Notes under the pieces: generated by a model | Told to the model about the DNA's origin: nothing | Database searches by the model: none | The model's input: the letters and a program-made list of their open reading frames with translations, nothing else | Program-made: the position numbers and the translations under genes | In this document: positions 23,096 to 34,401 of the stretch, piece by piece | Position numbering within the stretch: the stretch's first letter is position 1 | How the letters are laid out: each line of letters begins with the position of its first letter | Source of the DNA: Coleophoma eucalyptorum | Lineage: Eukaryota; Ascomycota; Leotiomycetes; Helotiales; Dermateaceae | Assembly (NCBI GenBank): GCA_026120035.1 | Contig: JALRME010000008.1 | Span: 1,054,001-1,118,000 of the forward strand | Direction: 5' to 3' | Length of the DNA stretch: 64,000 nt

Positions 23096-26000
23096 ATGTC
23101 AATTATTCCAATAGCCCTAATAGCTATTGTTTTTCTAACCCAAAGCCTTAATGCCTCATATCTGCATGTAGATTCGAGATGTCCTGTGCCGTGGGAGTAT
23201 TGGTGTGAAGATCGTTGTGGTTCTGATTTGTATGGTCATTCCTGTTGTCCAATTTCAAACGGTAGACATAAGCTCTGTGGTGCAGGTAAGTTTTGCCAAC
23301 CCTATCACAATTCATAAAGACCTCATAAGATTAGATACAATATGTTGCTTAGATGGATGCTGTCCTCTAAGAAGATCTTGTGATGAAGCTGAAGGCTATA
23401 TACCCATCACTACCTTGACCACCATAACTACTGGCAGCAACATCTCCCCTACCACTTCATCTAGTCCAGCATCTGGGCCAGCAATATACACAGAACCAGT
23501 TGGCAGCATTGCAGTACCGAGCTCTGGTCTTGTGATAATCTCTGAAACCGAGACCGTAACAATAACAGTTATATCATCGGTCACCACTCTCACTTATTAT
23601 AATGAAACGGTTACCCTTTCAGATGGTTCAATTTCTCAAAGCCCGACTTTGACAATTATTCCACCCATTAATATTACTCTACCAAATGGATCCTTAACAT
23701 CATTATCCGGATCTACCATTACTCTTTCGGGGAGTACAGAAACAGTAAGCAACAAGCCACCGGAAGAGTCAAAATCACTCACTACAATCTTTGGAACAAC
23801 GGAAACTTTACCTGGTGGTTCCGTGATAATTATCCAACCGAGCACAAAGACTCTACAACCTAGTTCATCGGGAGCAGTGAATACTATCCTACCCTTCAAC
23901 TCTACATTTCCTGGTAGTTCTCTCACGACTGCTCCTGAGACCACGGAAATCATTCAGCCTAGTTCTTCAAGCTCTTCAAATGATCAGTCTTTAACAACTA
24001 TTCCGCTTTCCACAATCACACTTCCTAACGGGTCACTAAGCACTGTTCTTGGGACCACGGAAATCATTCAGCCTAGTTCTTCAAGCTCTTCAAATGATCA
24101 GTCTTTAACAACTATTCCGCTTTCCACAATCACACTTCCTAACGGGTCACTANNNNNNNNNNNNNNNNNNNNNNNNNNNNNNNNNNNNNNNNNNNNNNNN
24201 NNNNNNNNNNNNNNNNNNNNNNNNNNNNNNNNNNNNNNNNNNNNNNNNNNNAAGCACTTTTCTTGGGACCACGGATACATTTCCTTCTAGCTCCTTGACT
24301 TCTTTGACAACTGTTCCTCCTTCAACAACTCTTCTAAGTAGTAGTTCAGAGATTACTACTCCTACTACCACGGACACAAGTCAAACAACTTCTTTGACTA
24401 CCTCAAGCGGTGCTTTATTAACAACTGTTCCTCGTTCAACAACAACTCCTCTAGGTAGTTCAGAGATTACTACTCCTAGTAACACGGACAAAAGTCGAAC
24501 AACTTCTTTGACTACTTCAAGCAGTGCTTTATTAACAACTGTTCCTCGTTCAACAACAACTCCTCTAGGTAGTTCAGAGATTACTACTCCTAGTACCACG
24601 GACACTAGTCGAACAACTTCTTTGACTACCTTAAGCAGTGCTTTATTAACAACTGTTCCTCATTCAACAATAACTCTTCCTGATGGTTCAGTAAGCACTA
24701 TCCCAGGAACCACAGAAACTCTTCAATCTAGCTCATCTATGTCTATCGGTCTTTTTACAACGACTGCTCGCCCCTCCACGACGACCCTTCCTGATGGTTC
24801 AGTAATCACTAACCCAGGAACTACTTCTTCGCTGCCTCAAAGAGTCAGTACTACCAACGGCGTGACAATCATCCTCACCCCCATCCCAACTGTTATAGTA
24901 GAGACTCTGACCGAACCTGATGGCTTGACCATTATCTTAACCGTACCCCTAGGCTCATCGGTTATTACCGGAGTTCAGACTATCACTACAGATGGTTCTA
25001 CGCTTACGGTAGGCCCGGTCCCTACGTCTGGTATTACACCACCTCCAACCGGTACCGTGACGTCTACTATGACCATACTCCCTTCTGGCGTATCTCTTGA
25101 GGATTTCACGGATTTTCCAATCACCACTAACATTTGGCTCACAACTACCGGGAGCGATTCGCTCCCAACAATCGTTCCAGTTATCTTACCTTGCCCAGTG
25201 TGTGAACCTGTAATTGTTTGGGACACGCCCGAAATTCCGGACGTCGAGTTCCAGTGGCCGCAATTGCCGCAACTTCCTCCTTTCCATCTACCATGCATCA
25301 AGATTTTTGGCGTCGTGATTTCGGGTCAATGTTCACCACCTGTGAATGATGGCCCCCCTCCAGATCCCGAGCCTTCGACCGAGCCTGACTCTGATCCCGC
25401 AGATAACCCCTGCGAATTTGACACGAGTTCCGGTATGTGTGGCAATGGCAACTATCCCGTATTTGATCCAAGCTCTGGGACCGTTAGCTGTGATATCCCG
25501 AGCGATCAGATTGACTCACGGATTAGTCCATGCCAACAGAATATTGACAACAATCTCGATGCTGTGCAGAGCTACCTGGAGAATGAGAGGTCATGCTGTC
25601 CGACATCGAGTAAGGCCAAGCGAGTGGCATCTGGAGGCATGCTTTCTTCGCTCCTTCACCATGGCCTTGACTCCCTGAGGCTGAGCCTCGACAAGAGGGT
25701 GGATTATTGCCCCACTGCAAATCAGAACCCAAAGCAACCGCCAGTAGGCCAATGTTATGCGACTTATACATGTCCACACGCTTTGTACCCAAACGTCTGT
25801 GGAAACGCAAAGTCAGCCATCAACATTCGAGGGGCGACGTCAATCTTGACCCACACTACTGGATCATCACTGCATGATACAAAGCCATGGTGAGTCATCC
25901 GATACCCAAGTCAAAGATTTTCGTGCTAATGCCCTCATCACCATAGGTATGATGGACACTTTTTCTCCGCGGCTGGAGCGGATCCACAGGCCGGCTGGAA

Positions 26001-28548
26001 ACTCAATCAGTGTCAGGTTGAAGAGTATCCTTTTGGCTCTGGTAATCCAGACCGCAGCGGAGATGGATTATCCATCCTACGGCTTATTCCTGGAGGGCAA
26101 TTTGGTCAAGGCTGGGAAAATCAGGATGCGGGAAGTCACCTGAGACGTTGGGTCCTGTCAGTCGCTGCGAGATACAATACCTTCCAGCAACAACAGACGG
26201 GGCGGAACCCCAAGATCAGTGCAAATGGCATCGTTTACTGCGTTGACTTTGATCCAAGCTTCACAAGCTACCTGCCAGAAGATCTTGTGGACGAAAATAT
26301 TTGCGCTTCAATCTATGGACCGGAGTTTACTTTGGTCAACGACTATAGTGTTGATGGGGTCCGCACCTGGGATCCTTGGTTTGACGTGCCTAATACAAAT
26401 CGGAAGCAACGTGAAGTGATATATTATACGAACGCTAATGGTGATATTGTGATCGACGATCCTACCGCCGAGGATGAGGCGGTCTATGATGTTCTACCCC
26501 CAACATACTGCGAATATCCGTCGCCTGGTAGAAAGGCTTACGACCGGTCCACCAGTTCGTGGGGTTTGGTGGCTGGCTACCAAGAGGTAGGCAGAATGGA
26601 CAACATTGCAACTAATCAAAGGTGTACCAATCCACCAGATGACGATACTCTTGCCAAACGTGAGCAACGGGCACTGGCGACAGGCGTAGAGCCAAACCAA
26701 GCTCGTACTCATCCTCGACATCTAGCTGGGCGACAAGCTTTACCAGGGGGTTTCCTTGATCCCAATATCTACATATGGTTGGGTTGTAGTGCCAATGATA
26801 ACGGCGACGGAGAGGGAGTTGATCCTTGTGCAGACGCCAGTAATCCCTGTGGAAGCGCCATCTCCAACGCAACTGGCCCTGGAATCTGCAGTAAATCCCA
26901 GTCGTGTGATTCTGATAATTGTGCAGGAACTTTCGATGCTGATGGACAAGCTACTTGTAAGCAGGCATTTGCGGGTTGTCAATGTGTTCCTACTATGAAA
27001 ACTTGTGGCAACCCTCAGTCATGCGACTCCAATAATTGTACAGGAACCTTCGATTCTGATGGACAAGCTACTTGTAAGCAGGCATTTGCGGGTTGTCAAT
27101 GTGTTCCTACTACGAAAACCTGTGGCAACCCTCAGTCATGCGATTCCAATAATTGTACAGGAACCTTCGATGCTGATGGGCAAGCAACTTGCAAAGGATC
27201 TTTCTCTGGATGCCAATGTACTGCTACAACTAAAACTTGTGGAAACTCTCAGTCTTGCGACTCCAATAATTGTGCAGGAACCTTCGATGCTGACGGGCAA
27301 GCAACTTGCAAAGGATCTTTCTCTGGATGCCAATGTACTGCTACAACTAAAACCTGTGGGAATCCTCAGTCTTGCGACTCCAATAATTGTGCAGGAACCT
27401 TCGATACTGATGGAAAAGCAACTTGCAAGCAGGCATTTGCAGGTTGTCGATGTGTTCCTACTACGAAAACTTGTGGCGACCCTCAGTCATGCGACTCCAA
27501 TAATTGTGCAGGAACCTTCGATGCTGACGGGCAAGCAACCTGTAAAGAATCCTTCTCTGGATGCCAGTGTAACCCGACAACCAAAACTTGTGGAAATCCT
27601 CAAAGCTGTGACTCCAATAACTGCAAAGGTTCTTTTGACAGCGACGATAAAGCTACCTGCAAAGGTTCCTTCGCTGGGTGTCAATGTGCTCCTACAGACA
27701 ACACATGCGGAACACAAAAACCATGCGAATCTGGAGGATGCGCTGGATCAATCACTGGTGGAGTGGCAACCTGTCAAGGAAATTTTGCGGGATGCAAATG
27801 CATTGCTTCTTCTAGTACCCCGGGATTTTGCGGGACTCTAGGATCTTGCCAATTTGCGGGTTGCAATGGAAACGTTGTCGACCGTAGCACCAACTTGGGT
27901 ATCTGTCAAGGAGGGACCCATGTAGGATGCGCTTGTTTCCCAAATGCTCAAACTCCTGGTTTCTGTGGTACAACTGAATCTTGTGATACCAACGGCTGCC
28001 AAGGAACTCAAGTCGGTGCAGGGAGTTCTTTTGGTACATGCCAGGCAGGATCTCAGATAGGGTGTAGCTGCCTTTTCCAATCCGTGACAACTCCACCTTC
28101 TGGTCCGACAAACGATTGTGAAGATGATTGCTTGGCAATTTTAACAGACAAAGTGAATGGATTACCAGACCAAATCTGTACGGACGATAGTAGTAACAAC
28201 TGGGTCGATTCTGGAAGTTCTCCTGCAGGATTTACAGACTGGTGGAGGTTAGCCTCTCATAATAACTGTTATCTTGTCTTAGCAAAGCAATCTGGATCCG
28301 GATCATTTCCAGATGGATACTGTTTCGACAAAAGCTTTGTACAAAGTTGGGTGATGAATAATGCTTTGGGTTGCAATGCTGGAGATGATTTCTTCAGGCC
28401 AAGCCAGCCGTTACCATTGGAAAGTTCATTTACAGGCGAAGGCATGGTTTGCCTTTCAAATTTTCTTAATTATCAGCTTTGTGGCTCTTCAACAAAGAAT
28501 GGAGGAACGGATTGGGGAGCTGGTGGAGGAGTAAAGCCACCAAGATGA
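23096..28548 (+). CDS. Giant secreted mosaic protein: Ser/Thr repeats, NucA/NucB-like core, ten six-Cys modules
   Basis: Three exons: 23096-23285, 23353-25889 and 25947-28548, with clean GT...AG junctions. The product is about 1,775 aa if the gap is counted as given. In order: signal peptide (about 1-20); a short Cys-rich head with GCCPLRRSC; a long Ser/Thr-rich stalk of about 38-aa repeats, likely heavily O-glycosylated; a proline/Cys linker. Next comes a domain with CQVEEYPFG followed by a Gly-rich loop and GQGWENQ, resembling secreted NucA/NucB deoxyribonucleases (CDEYPF...EN.QG). Ten modules of about 39-44 aa, each with six cysteines, follow, then a unique C-terminal domain. The nuclease call rests on this short motif only. 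The 99-N gap in the stalk shifts the apparent frame; this is an assembly artefact. An extracellular, surface-associated role is inferred. Confidence 0.8.
23940..24660. repeat. Coding tandem repeats of 114 bp (38 aa)
   Basis: The landmark ACCACGGA recurs exactly every 114 bp (23940 and 24054 before the gap; CGGACA at 24371, 24485 and 24599 after it). The first two units are nearly identical at the DNA level; the later ones form a second subfamily. Each unit encodes 38 residues dominated by Ser and Thr with a TTxPxSTTxPxGS core. Near-identity implies recent expansion or homogenisation. Confidence 0.9.
24153..24251. other. Assembly gap (99 N) inside the 114-bp repeats
   Basis: Ns fill the tandem array. 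The bases before it (GGGTCACTA) and after it (AAGCACT) are parts of the same repeat unit. The true missing length should be 114k-1 bases (113 for one unit), congruent to 2 mod 3, while the placeholder of 99 is 0 mod 3. The placeholder therefore breaks the reading frame artificially. Confidence 0.95.
26886..28080 (+). repeat. Ten tandem six-cysteine modules (about 117-bp units)
   Basis: Within the last exon the pattern C-x5-C-x5-C-x11-C-x6-C-x-C repeats ten times. The first seven modules have a 117-bp period and share SCDSNNC.GTFD.DG.ATCK. The last three are longer and more diverged (GFCGT..SC...GC.G). Six cysteines per module suggest three disulfides in each small domain. No known module family was recognised. 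Confidence 0.85.
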
Positions 28549-31500
28549 TATATATATTATACTGTAGCTCTAACTAAGTGGTCAAAAGATACAAGGTATT
28601 CATTATAAGGGGTTTCTGGAGTAATCTAACCCAGAATATGTTTTTAAAGAAAGCCTTGGTGTAGTCGTTGTGGATGAATAGAAATGTAGTACCAAAATGC
28701 TAGCGGATTCAAGCCGCGGTAGTATGTACTGTAGTTCGGCGCTTCTGTGGATATACAAACAGGAGCCTTTGGCACGCTCGCTTAGTGCCGTGGCGAACCA
28801 GACGTCAACACCACAGCAGCCTTTCGTTCTAGAAACTACCGTAGTGTTATGTTTGCGATACTGTTCCGTCGGTAATTCGAGAAAGTATTATTTATTTAGA
28901 AATAGTACGCGAAGCGCCCGAACCTTGGATTTCTTGCCAATGAAAAAAAATTCAATAATGGCTATTGCTTTGCAGGATGTGTAAGGAACTCGGAAATACT
29001 TCGAAGATGGGTTCCATGCTATAGCATAAGGCCACTCGCCAGGCCATACACCCCATCTATTACTACCCACGATCCAGACCTGCCCAACCTGTTATCCTAT
29101 CTTTCTTTCTTCTGCGGTACCTTTTTCTTGAATAAACACCCATACCTAGTAATTTAAATAACACCCACCTATTTAAAGTACTACTGTAGTCTATTACCAG
29201 TTCTAATCAAATTTGGAGTAGCTCTTGGGAGATTTTTAAGTATATATTTAATTATTATTCGGAACGAGACTAATGTTAGTGGCAAGATCACATTGTATGA
29301 CTTAGATACATCGTGGCTGAATTAAAGTAAGTATGTACTTGTGATGCCGATGAACTGTGGTAGTAGCGAAATAAACCGATTAAACAAAGTATTTTACACA
29401 TGACTATCACTAAGGTACACACTACACTTAACCAGTTGTAAATTAGGTAAGTATGTAACTCTGAATCTCCTATATTAAGTTAGTAATATGTATAGTAGTT
29501 AATAAGAGATTAGTACCTATAACTACGTTAGATACTAGTAGATATATATATTATGCACGCTAGTTGAACACTTAACCACTCAATTAGGTACTACACGAAC
29601 ATAGATAGGGAATATAGTACGTAACGTTCTAATCTATACGTCCATTGATAAGTGTTGGTACACGGTTATAATTAGTAAACCTCGTAATAGTATTATAGGC
29701 TCCATTTACGTAGTATACAGTGTTGTAGGCATAGTCGCAAATTCCTCGTATAATCAAGCAAGGAAACGAGTCCATTAGCCCTATATAAGGACAATTAGCC
29801 TCGGAGTAAATATACGAAGAACGGATTCTTAGAGGATAGGTGGATATCTTAGAAAGACTTACCTGGAGCCTCCATTTCGAAACAACGTTTCGGTCGCTTG
29901 CCCACTTTTCTCAATACAGCATCTCTTAGTACTCGATCTGCTGAACCAAGGCGTGGACAGAATTGCCAGTCTTGCGATGCGATGGGTTCATTATATTTAT
30001 GGGTCGATTCCTAGGTGGAAAAGGCGGAAAAGGCCGCGCTTAAAACTCGAGCATGGGTTGTGCGAGAATCGTCGGGCGATTAAGGTAAAAGAATCGTACA
30101 AAAAGTGGCCCACTGCGCAACCGGAAACTCGAGATACGCTGACTGTGGCTGCAGAGGCACGAGTCCAGACCCAAAATGGTCAGGCGGCACTATAAATCAA
30201 CCATCAACAGGAGATAAACAATATGCTTATATAGCGGATGGCCGGCAAATGTGGAGAAGCGGGCGTTCTTAAGGGGGCGACGTTTACCCGGTATTGGCCA
30301 ATAAGACCGTTGTACCGCCGTAGACCTACCTGTCCTCGGCTATTTCAGTCTATCTTGCAGGCACAACGCTTGTTTCCAGACAACCAAGTCAAAGATACTG
30401 CAACGGAGCTAAGTCTGCAGGGCAGCATTCACTATTAGCAACGGTGATGTTGTTTCAGGCTTAAGTATCGCTGTAGTGGCTATCATTTATGGTTGGGTGA
30501 GAAGTTGGTTGTCCTCCGGTGTCAGCTCTGCAGGAGCGACTATAATATCATAATAATAAGCATACTATAAGACTAATACTAAAAGAGGGAGGTACAATTT
30601 CCTTATTCTATCGAGATACCAAAACAAAAAGACTGCGATAAATTAGATTATAAGAAACTAGGAGTAAGTATTTAAGTATTATCAATAAAATCATAAGACC
30701 AAGGTAGTCGTTAATTGTTCATTAAGACTATTGAAAACAATAAATACTTACTCTATCTATCCAGTATTCTACATTTTACTGTTAGAACTAGCACTACTAG
30801 GTACTCTATCGGTACTATTTATAGGAACTGAACCTAACACATACCTATAAATAATGTACCTACTGTAATATTACACTGTTTCTAATATATGCGACGCTTG
30901 ATACCAAAAAAATACTATTCATCTCAGAAATTGAACCTAACTTAGGTATTAATTCTAGCTCAATTCAGATTCGAAGCCGACTTAGATCAGATTCGATTGT
31001 AATTAAAAGGGTGGAATATACCTTAATATACAAGCAACCTTGTATACCTACATAACTATACATGCTTTTTTAAACAGGTAATCTCAAAAAACCCGTTTCT
31101 TAATAATACTGTATATAGGTGCTGGTACAAATAAATTTAGAGGTATTTTGAAATTAAAATTAAAGCTTTAACTTTAAAATTGACTTGAGACTTTAATATG
31201 TTTAAATATTAATATAGAAACCTCTTCAACTAAGTGGTATAGAACTTGAAGCCTATGCAAAGTAGGTATGCACTACCACCTATGTAGTGCAGTTTAATAT
31301 AGGTAAGTACCTACTTATATAAGTATATTGCTGCTATAATATATATAATTTATTACCATACTAACCCTTAAGCTAGTTAGCCAGCCTTAAGTCAGTTAAC
31401 AAGCCTTAGCTTAAGCTAGGTTAAATCAAGCTCAAATCGGCTATAAAGATAGAGCCAGGCTCAGTACAAGATAGACCCGGATCTAAGTTACTTATAAAGG

Positions 31501-32446
31501 GCCTGTAAGTATATTATTAAAGTACATAGTACCATACATTAAGGTATGTTTAAGAATAGCCGTGTATCCGATCTTCTATTCTTGGATATTGCTAATTTAA
31601 TGCCTTAAAAGTTATCTAACTCAAGATATTGTAATTTGCACCACGTACTTACAATAGGTATCTACGGCCACTTTTGCTTGAGTGGGTACTGTAATTATTG
31701 TACCTAGATGAGCTGTCGTGATCTTCTTGCTTGTTTGGCTTCACCTGATAACATTGTGATTGAAATCATATACCTCAGTATATATGGAGTTAGGTAGTAC
31801 TGTAGTAGTACAAAGGGCACAGAGCGCCCATGCTGCATCTATGTTCCTATAAGTAGTAAATACTTATATATATTCCAGTGTTATTTAACAGACTTTGAGA
31901 GGGCCTGTGCATAGGGTTCGTCTCAAAAATGCGCCAAGTAGCCTGTATAACATTGAACAACGGAGGTCAAGTAAGTATGTATGTATAAATAAGATAGTAT
32001 ATAAGTACTTAGCGCGACATGTAAAAACAGCAGTACCTTAATCGACTTCTATTTCTAGAGTAAAAACACTAATAATGAAGGTACTATACAGTACTTACGA
32101 TGGTCAACGTCTCAGGCTTGAAGAGCGACTTAGTCCCTGCTTGGATCCGGCTTCGACTTAGGTTATATTACATCACGTGTTTTAAAAGAAAGTCGAGAAT
32201 AATTAAGTGCCTTATGTTTTTGATCACTTTATAGCTGCGCGGTGTTTAAAAATCAGCCCTGCTATTAGGAATACATAGTACCTAGAGCATGTAAGTATAT
32301 CTGTTTTGTTAACGTGCGTTTCAGAAGAATGTTTTTAAATAGCATTACCACAATGTATAGTGTAGTGAAGGCTATAGATGCTAGGCTATAGTAAGGTAAA
32401 GTATAGTAGTTGTAATTAAATGACCATTGTATAAAGTACAACATAT

Positions 32447-32524
32447 CTCTTAGATTTTGACTATCAATTTCGACTTTAGACTCTAACTCTTAATTTTAAC
32501 TTTAGATTTCTTCTCTTAGATTTA
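32447..32524. mobile_element. Internal fragment of the inverted-repeat element interrupted by another copy
   Basis: This stretch (TCTTAGATTTTGACT, TTTAGACTCTAACTC, CTTTAGATTTCTTC) matches the left arm interior of the 851-bp element (about 3434-3512). It stops exactly at TA where the next copy begins, which indicates nested insertion. Confidence 0.65.
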
Positions 32525-33005
32525 AGCTGCGCACTGGGTACCCATGGGCTGATTTTTCAATTTGTAAACCACCCACTGGTTTCTACCCATATGGGCTGGT
32601 TTTTTGAAAATCTGAAAAACCACCCACTGGTTAACTACTGGTTTAACAACTGGTTTTTCGCTTAATATAGGGCTTTCGGCTAGTATATAGGGGTCTCAAA
32701 AAAAAGGGGGGGGGGTATGTCTTTGATTTTGACTATTAATTTCAACTTTAGATTCTAACTCTTAATTTTGACTTTAGATTTCTTCTCTTGGATTTTGACT
32801 CTCAATTCTAACTCTCGACTCTAACTCTCGATTCTAACTTTCGATCTTAGCTCTTGAATTTGACTTTAATTTTAAACTGCCCCTCTTAGTTTCTTCCGAC
32901 TTGCTCGCTTATGTAAGGTTCCTTAGTCTCTAGTATCTATAGATTCGTTTATTTGGTGTCTTTTGATCCTATTCTACTTAGCTTAAAGTAGATAAACTGG
33001 AAGGT
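32525..33005. mobile_element. 5' half of a second copy of the TA-flanked inverted-repeat element
   Basis: It starts AGCTGCGCACTGGGTACC next to TA and follows the 3263 copy closely: the TGGGCTGGTTTTTTGAAAAT box, the CTAGTATAT segment, a poly-G run, the GATTTTGACT arm and the AAGGTTCCTTAGTCTCTAGT segment. The match fades near 33005. The right arm and right terminus are missing. An internal extra copy of ACTGGTTTAACAACTGGTTT occurs near 32640. Confidence 0.72.
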
Positions 33006-34401
33006 AAGTACGTTGAGGCGTGTTAGAGAATAAAGCCTAAATTGAAAGCCGTAGTAGTAGGACCGGAAATTTCTTTGTAGATGCATAGTAAAAACTAACC
33101 ATTTCACCAGAGCTGGTAATCGCGTAACTTCGAGCTGTTTGAGTCAGGAGGGGGTCAAGGCATTTTATAGATATGCATACATGGCGGGGAAAGATGGCGT
33201 GAGATTCAGAAGAGAAAGCCAAGATACATTCTTATCAAGGAGGGCAGGTTACCAAGAAGCGATTTTTGGAGCAAGGCCAATCCATGAGGCACCGTAGGTA
33301 TGTGTTAAAATGAGAAGCACTTTAGTAAACCTTCAAAGAGAACGAAGAAATTATAGTGTATAATTGTGGACCAAACGTCATAAGAAGCCAATCGAGGAAA
33401 TAGAGCAGGACTTCGAGCCGCAAATGCTTATAACAGGGACTTGACAGTTCGGAGGGTAAGCGTTGACTCGGCCAATGGTGGAGTTTGAAGGTTATATTAT
33501 TAACCCGGCTCAGGAAAGACAGGTTCACCATAAAGAGAAATAAATTTTTTTAGGAATGAAAGCTTTCTAGGAGTTCTTACAAGACCAATAATATTAAGAG
33601 AGACCCAGAGAAAGGCGGATTGCATGCAGAATCTCGAGAAAGGACGATTGCGTGCCACATCAAGAGAAAGGCAGATTGAATGCATTCGTCATGTGATTCC
33701 TAGCACGGAACCGAACTTCTTGGGGCATAGGGCCGAAGTCTCTCGGCTCTAAACCACTATTTGCCTGTTGCTGTACTTGTACTTTTACTTTCCAACTCTT
33801 CGGTCCCTCTATATATCACTTGGTTGTGATTTGACAGGTAAAGAGGTGTCTAAGCTATCTTTGAGGCTTCACTGAATAACGGTATTCTACCACCTACCAC
33901 TCGATGCTAAATACTGGTTAATTTGTGCCCTATTGATCCCTTACCAAAAGCCTCCAATTAGCCCAGACTAAATTTCGAGTTAATTTTTTTATTTAAAACT
34001 AAAAAGGGGCAAATTCAAAACATTATTGCAACTGTAGATATGTATAATAATGTATGTCAAATAATAGTCTACGATCGAATCAAGGACAAGACTTACGCGC
34101 CAAGAGGTAGGGTCTATACGATACGAATTTCATAAGTCTTTACGAAGGGTTAAGCCTTTTGAACCAAATAACATAAATTGACATGCAGGGTTTATTCCTC
34201 GAATGAATATTATATTATGGGTAGTAGGTAGCCAGTCTGCTTCTACAAAGACGTGATACTATAAGCTCTATTCTCGACGTATTCATTCCTATAGTTAGCA
34301 AGATATAGACCTATGAGTTTAGGTAGAGGGGGTATTAATAAATTCACTAGATACATCTATGTATTCTAAACTAAGCTGTAGATGATTTGAAGATTGTTTG
34401 T

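Larger units (their letters stand above)
28549..34401. other. AT-rich gene desert, about 5.9 kb
   Basis: Strongly AT-rich, with many TAGTAC, TACCTA and TAAGTA words and no credible gene. A few open frames of 60-80 codons (for example 29953-30195 plus, Lys/Arg-rich) have no domain and sit in a short GC-richer island (29850-30450) that may be an old transposon piece. It contains the second cluster of the TA-flanked inverted-repeat element (32447-33005). The composition fits RIP-damaged repeats. Confidence 0.65.

Noticed and set aside
23940..24660. Regularly spaced repeats that could recall a CRISPR array
   Set aside because: Units are contiguous, coding and 114 bp long in a eukaryotic gene; there are no unique spacers.
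23396..25301. Several Val/Gly-rich minus-strand ORFs over the Ser/Thr stalk
   Set aside because: Antisense shadows of low-complexity Ser/Thr codons.
27005..27841. 278-codon ORF in another frame inside the cysteine-module region
   Set aside because: Frame shadow of the 117-bp tandem repeat; repeats with a period divisible by three keep all frames open.
29953..30195. 80-codon basic ORF in the desert
   Set aside because: No recognisable domain; surrounded by repeat-like DNA without gene structure.
1..34401. Telomere-like or centromere-like sequence in the AT-rich blocks
   Set aside because: No TTAGGG arrays and no satellite array; only decayed dispersed repeats were seen.
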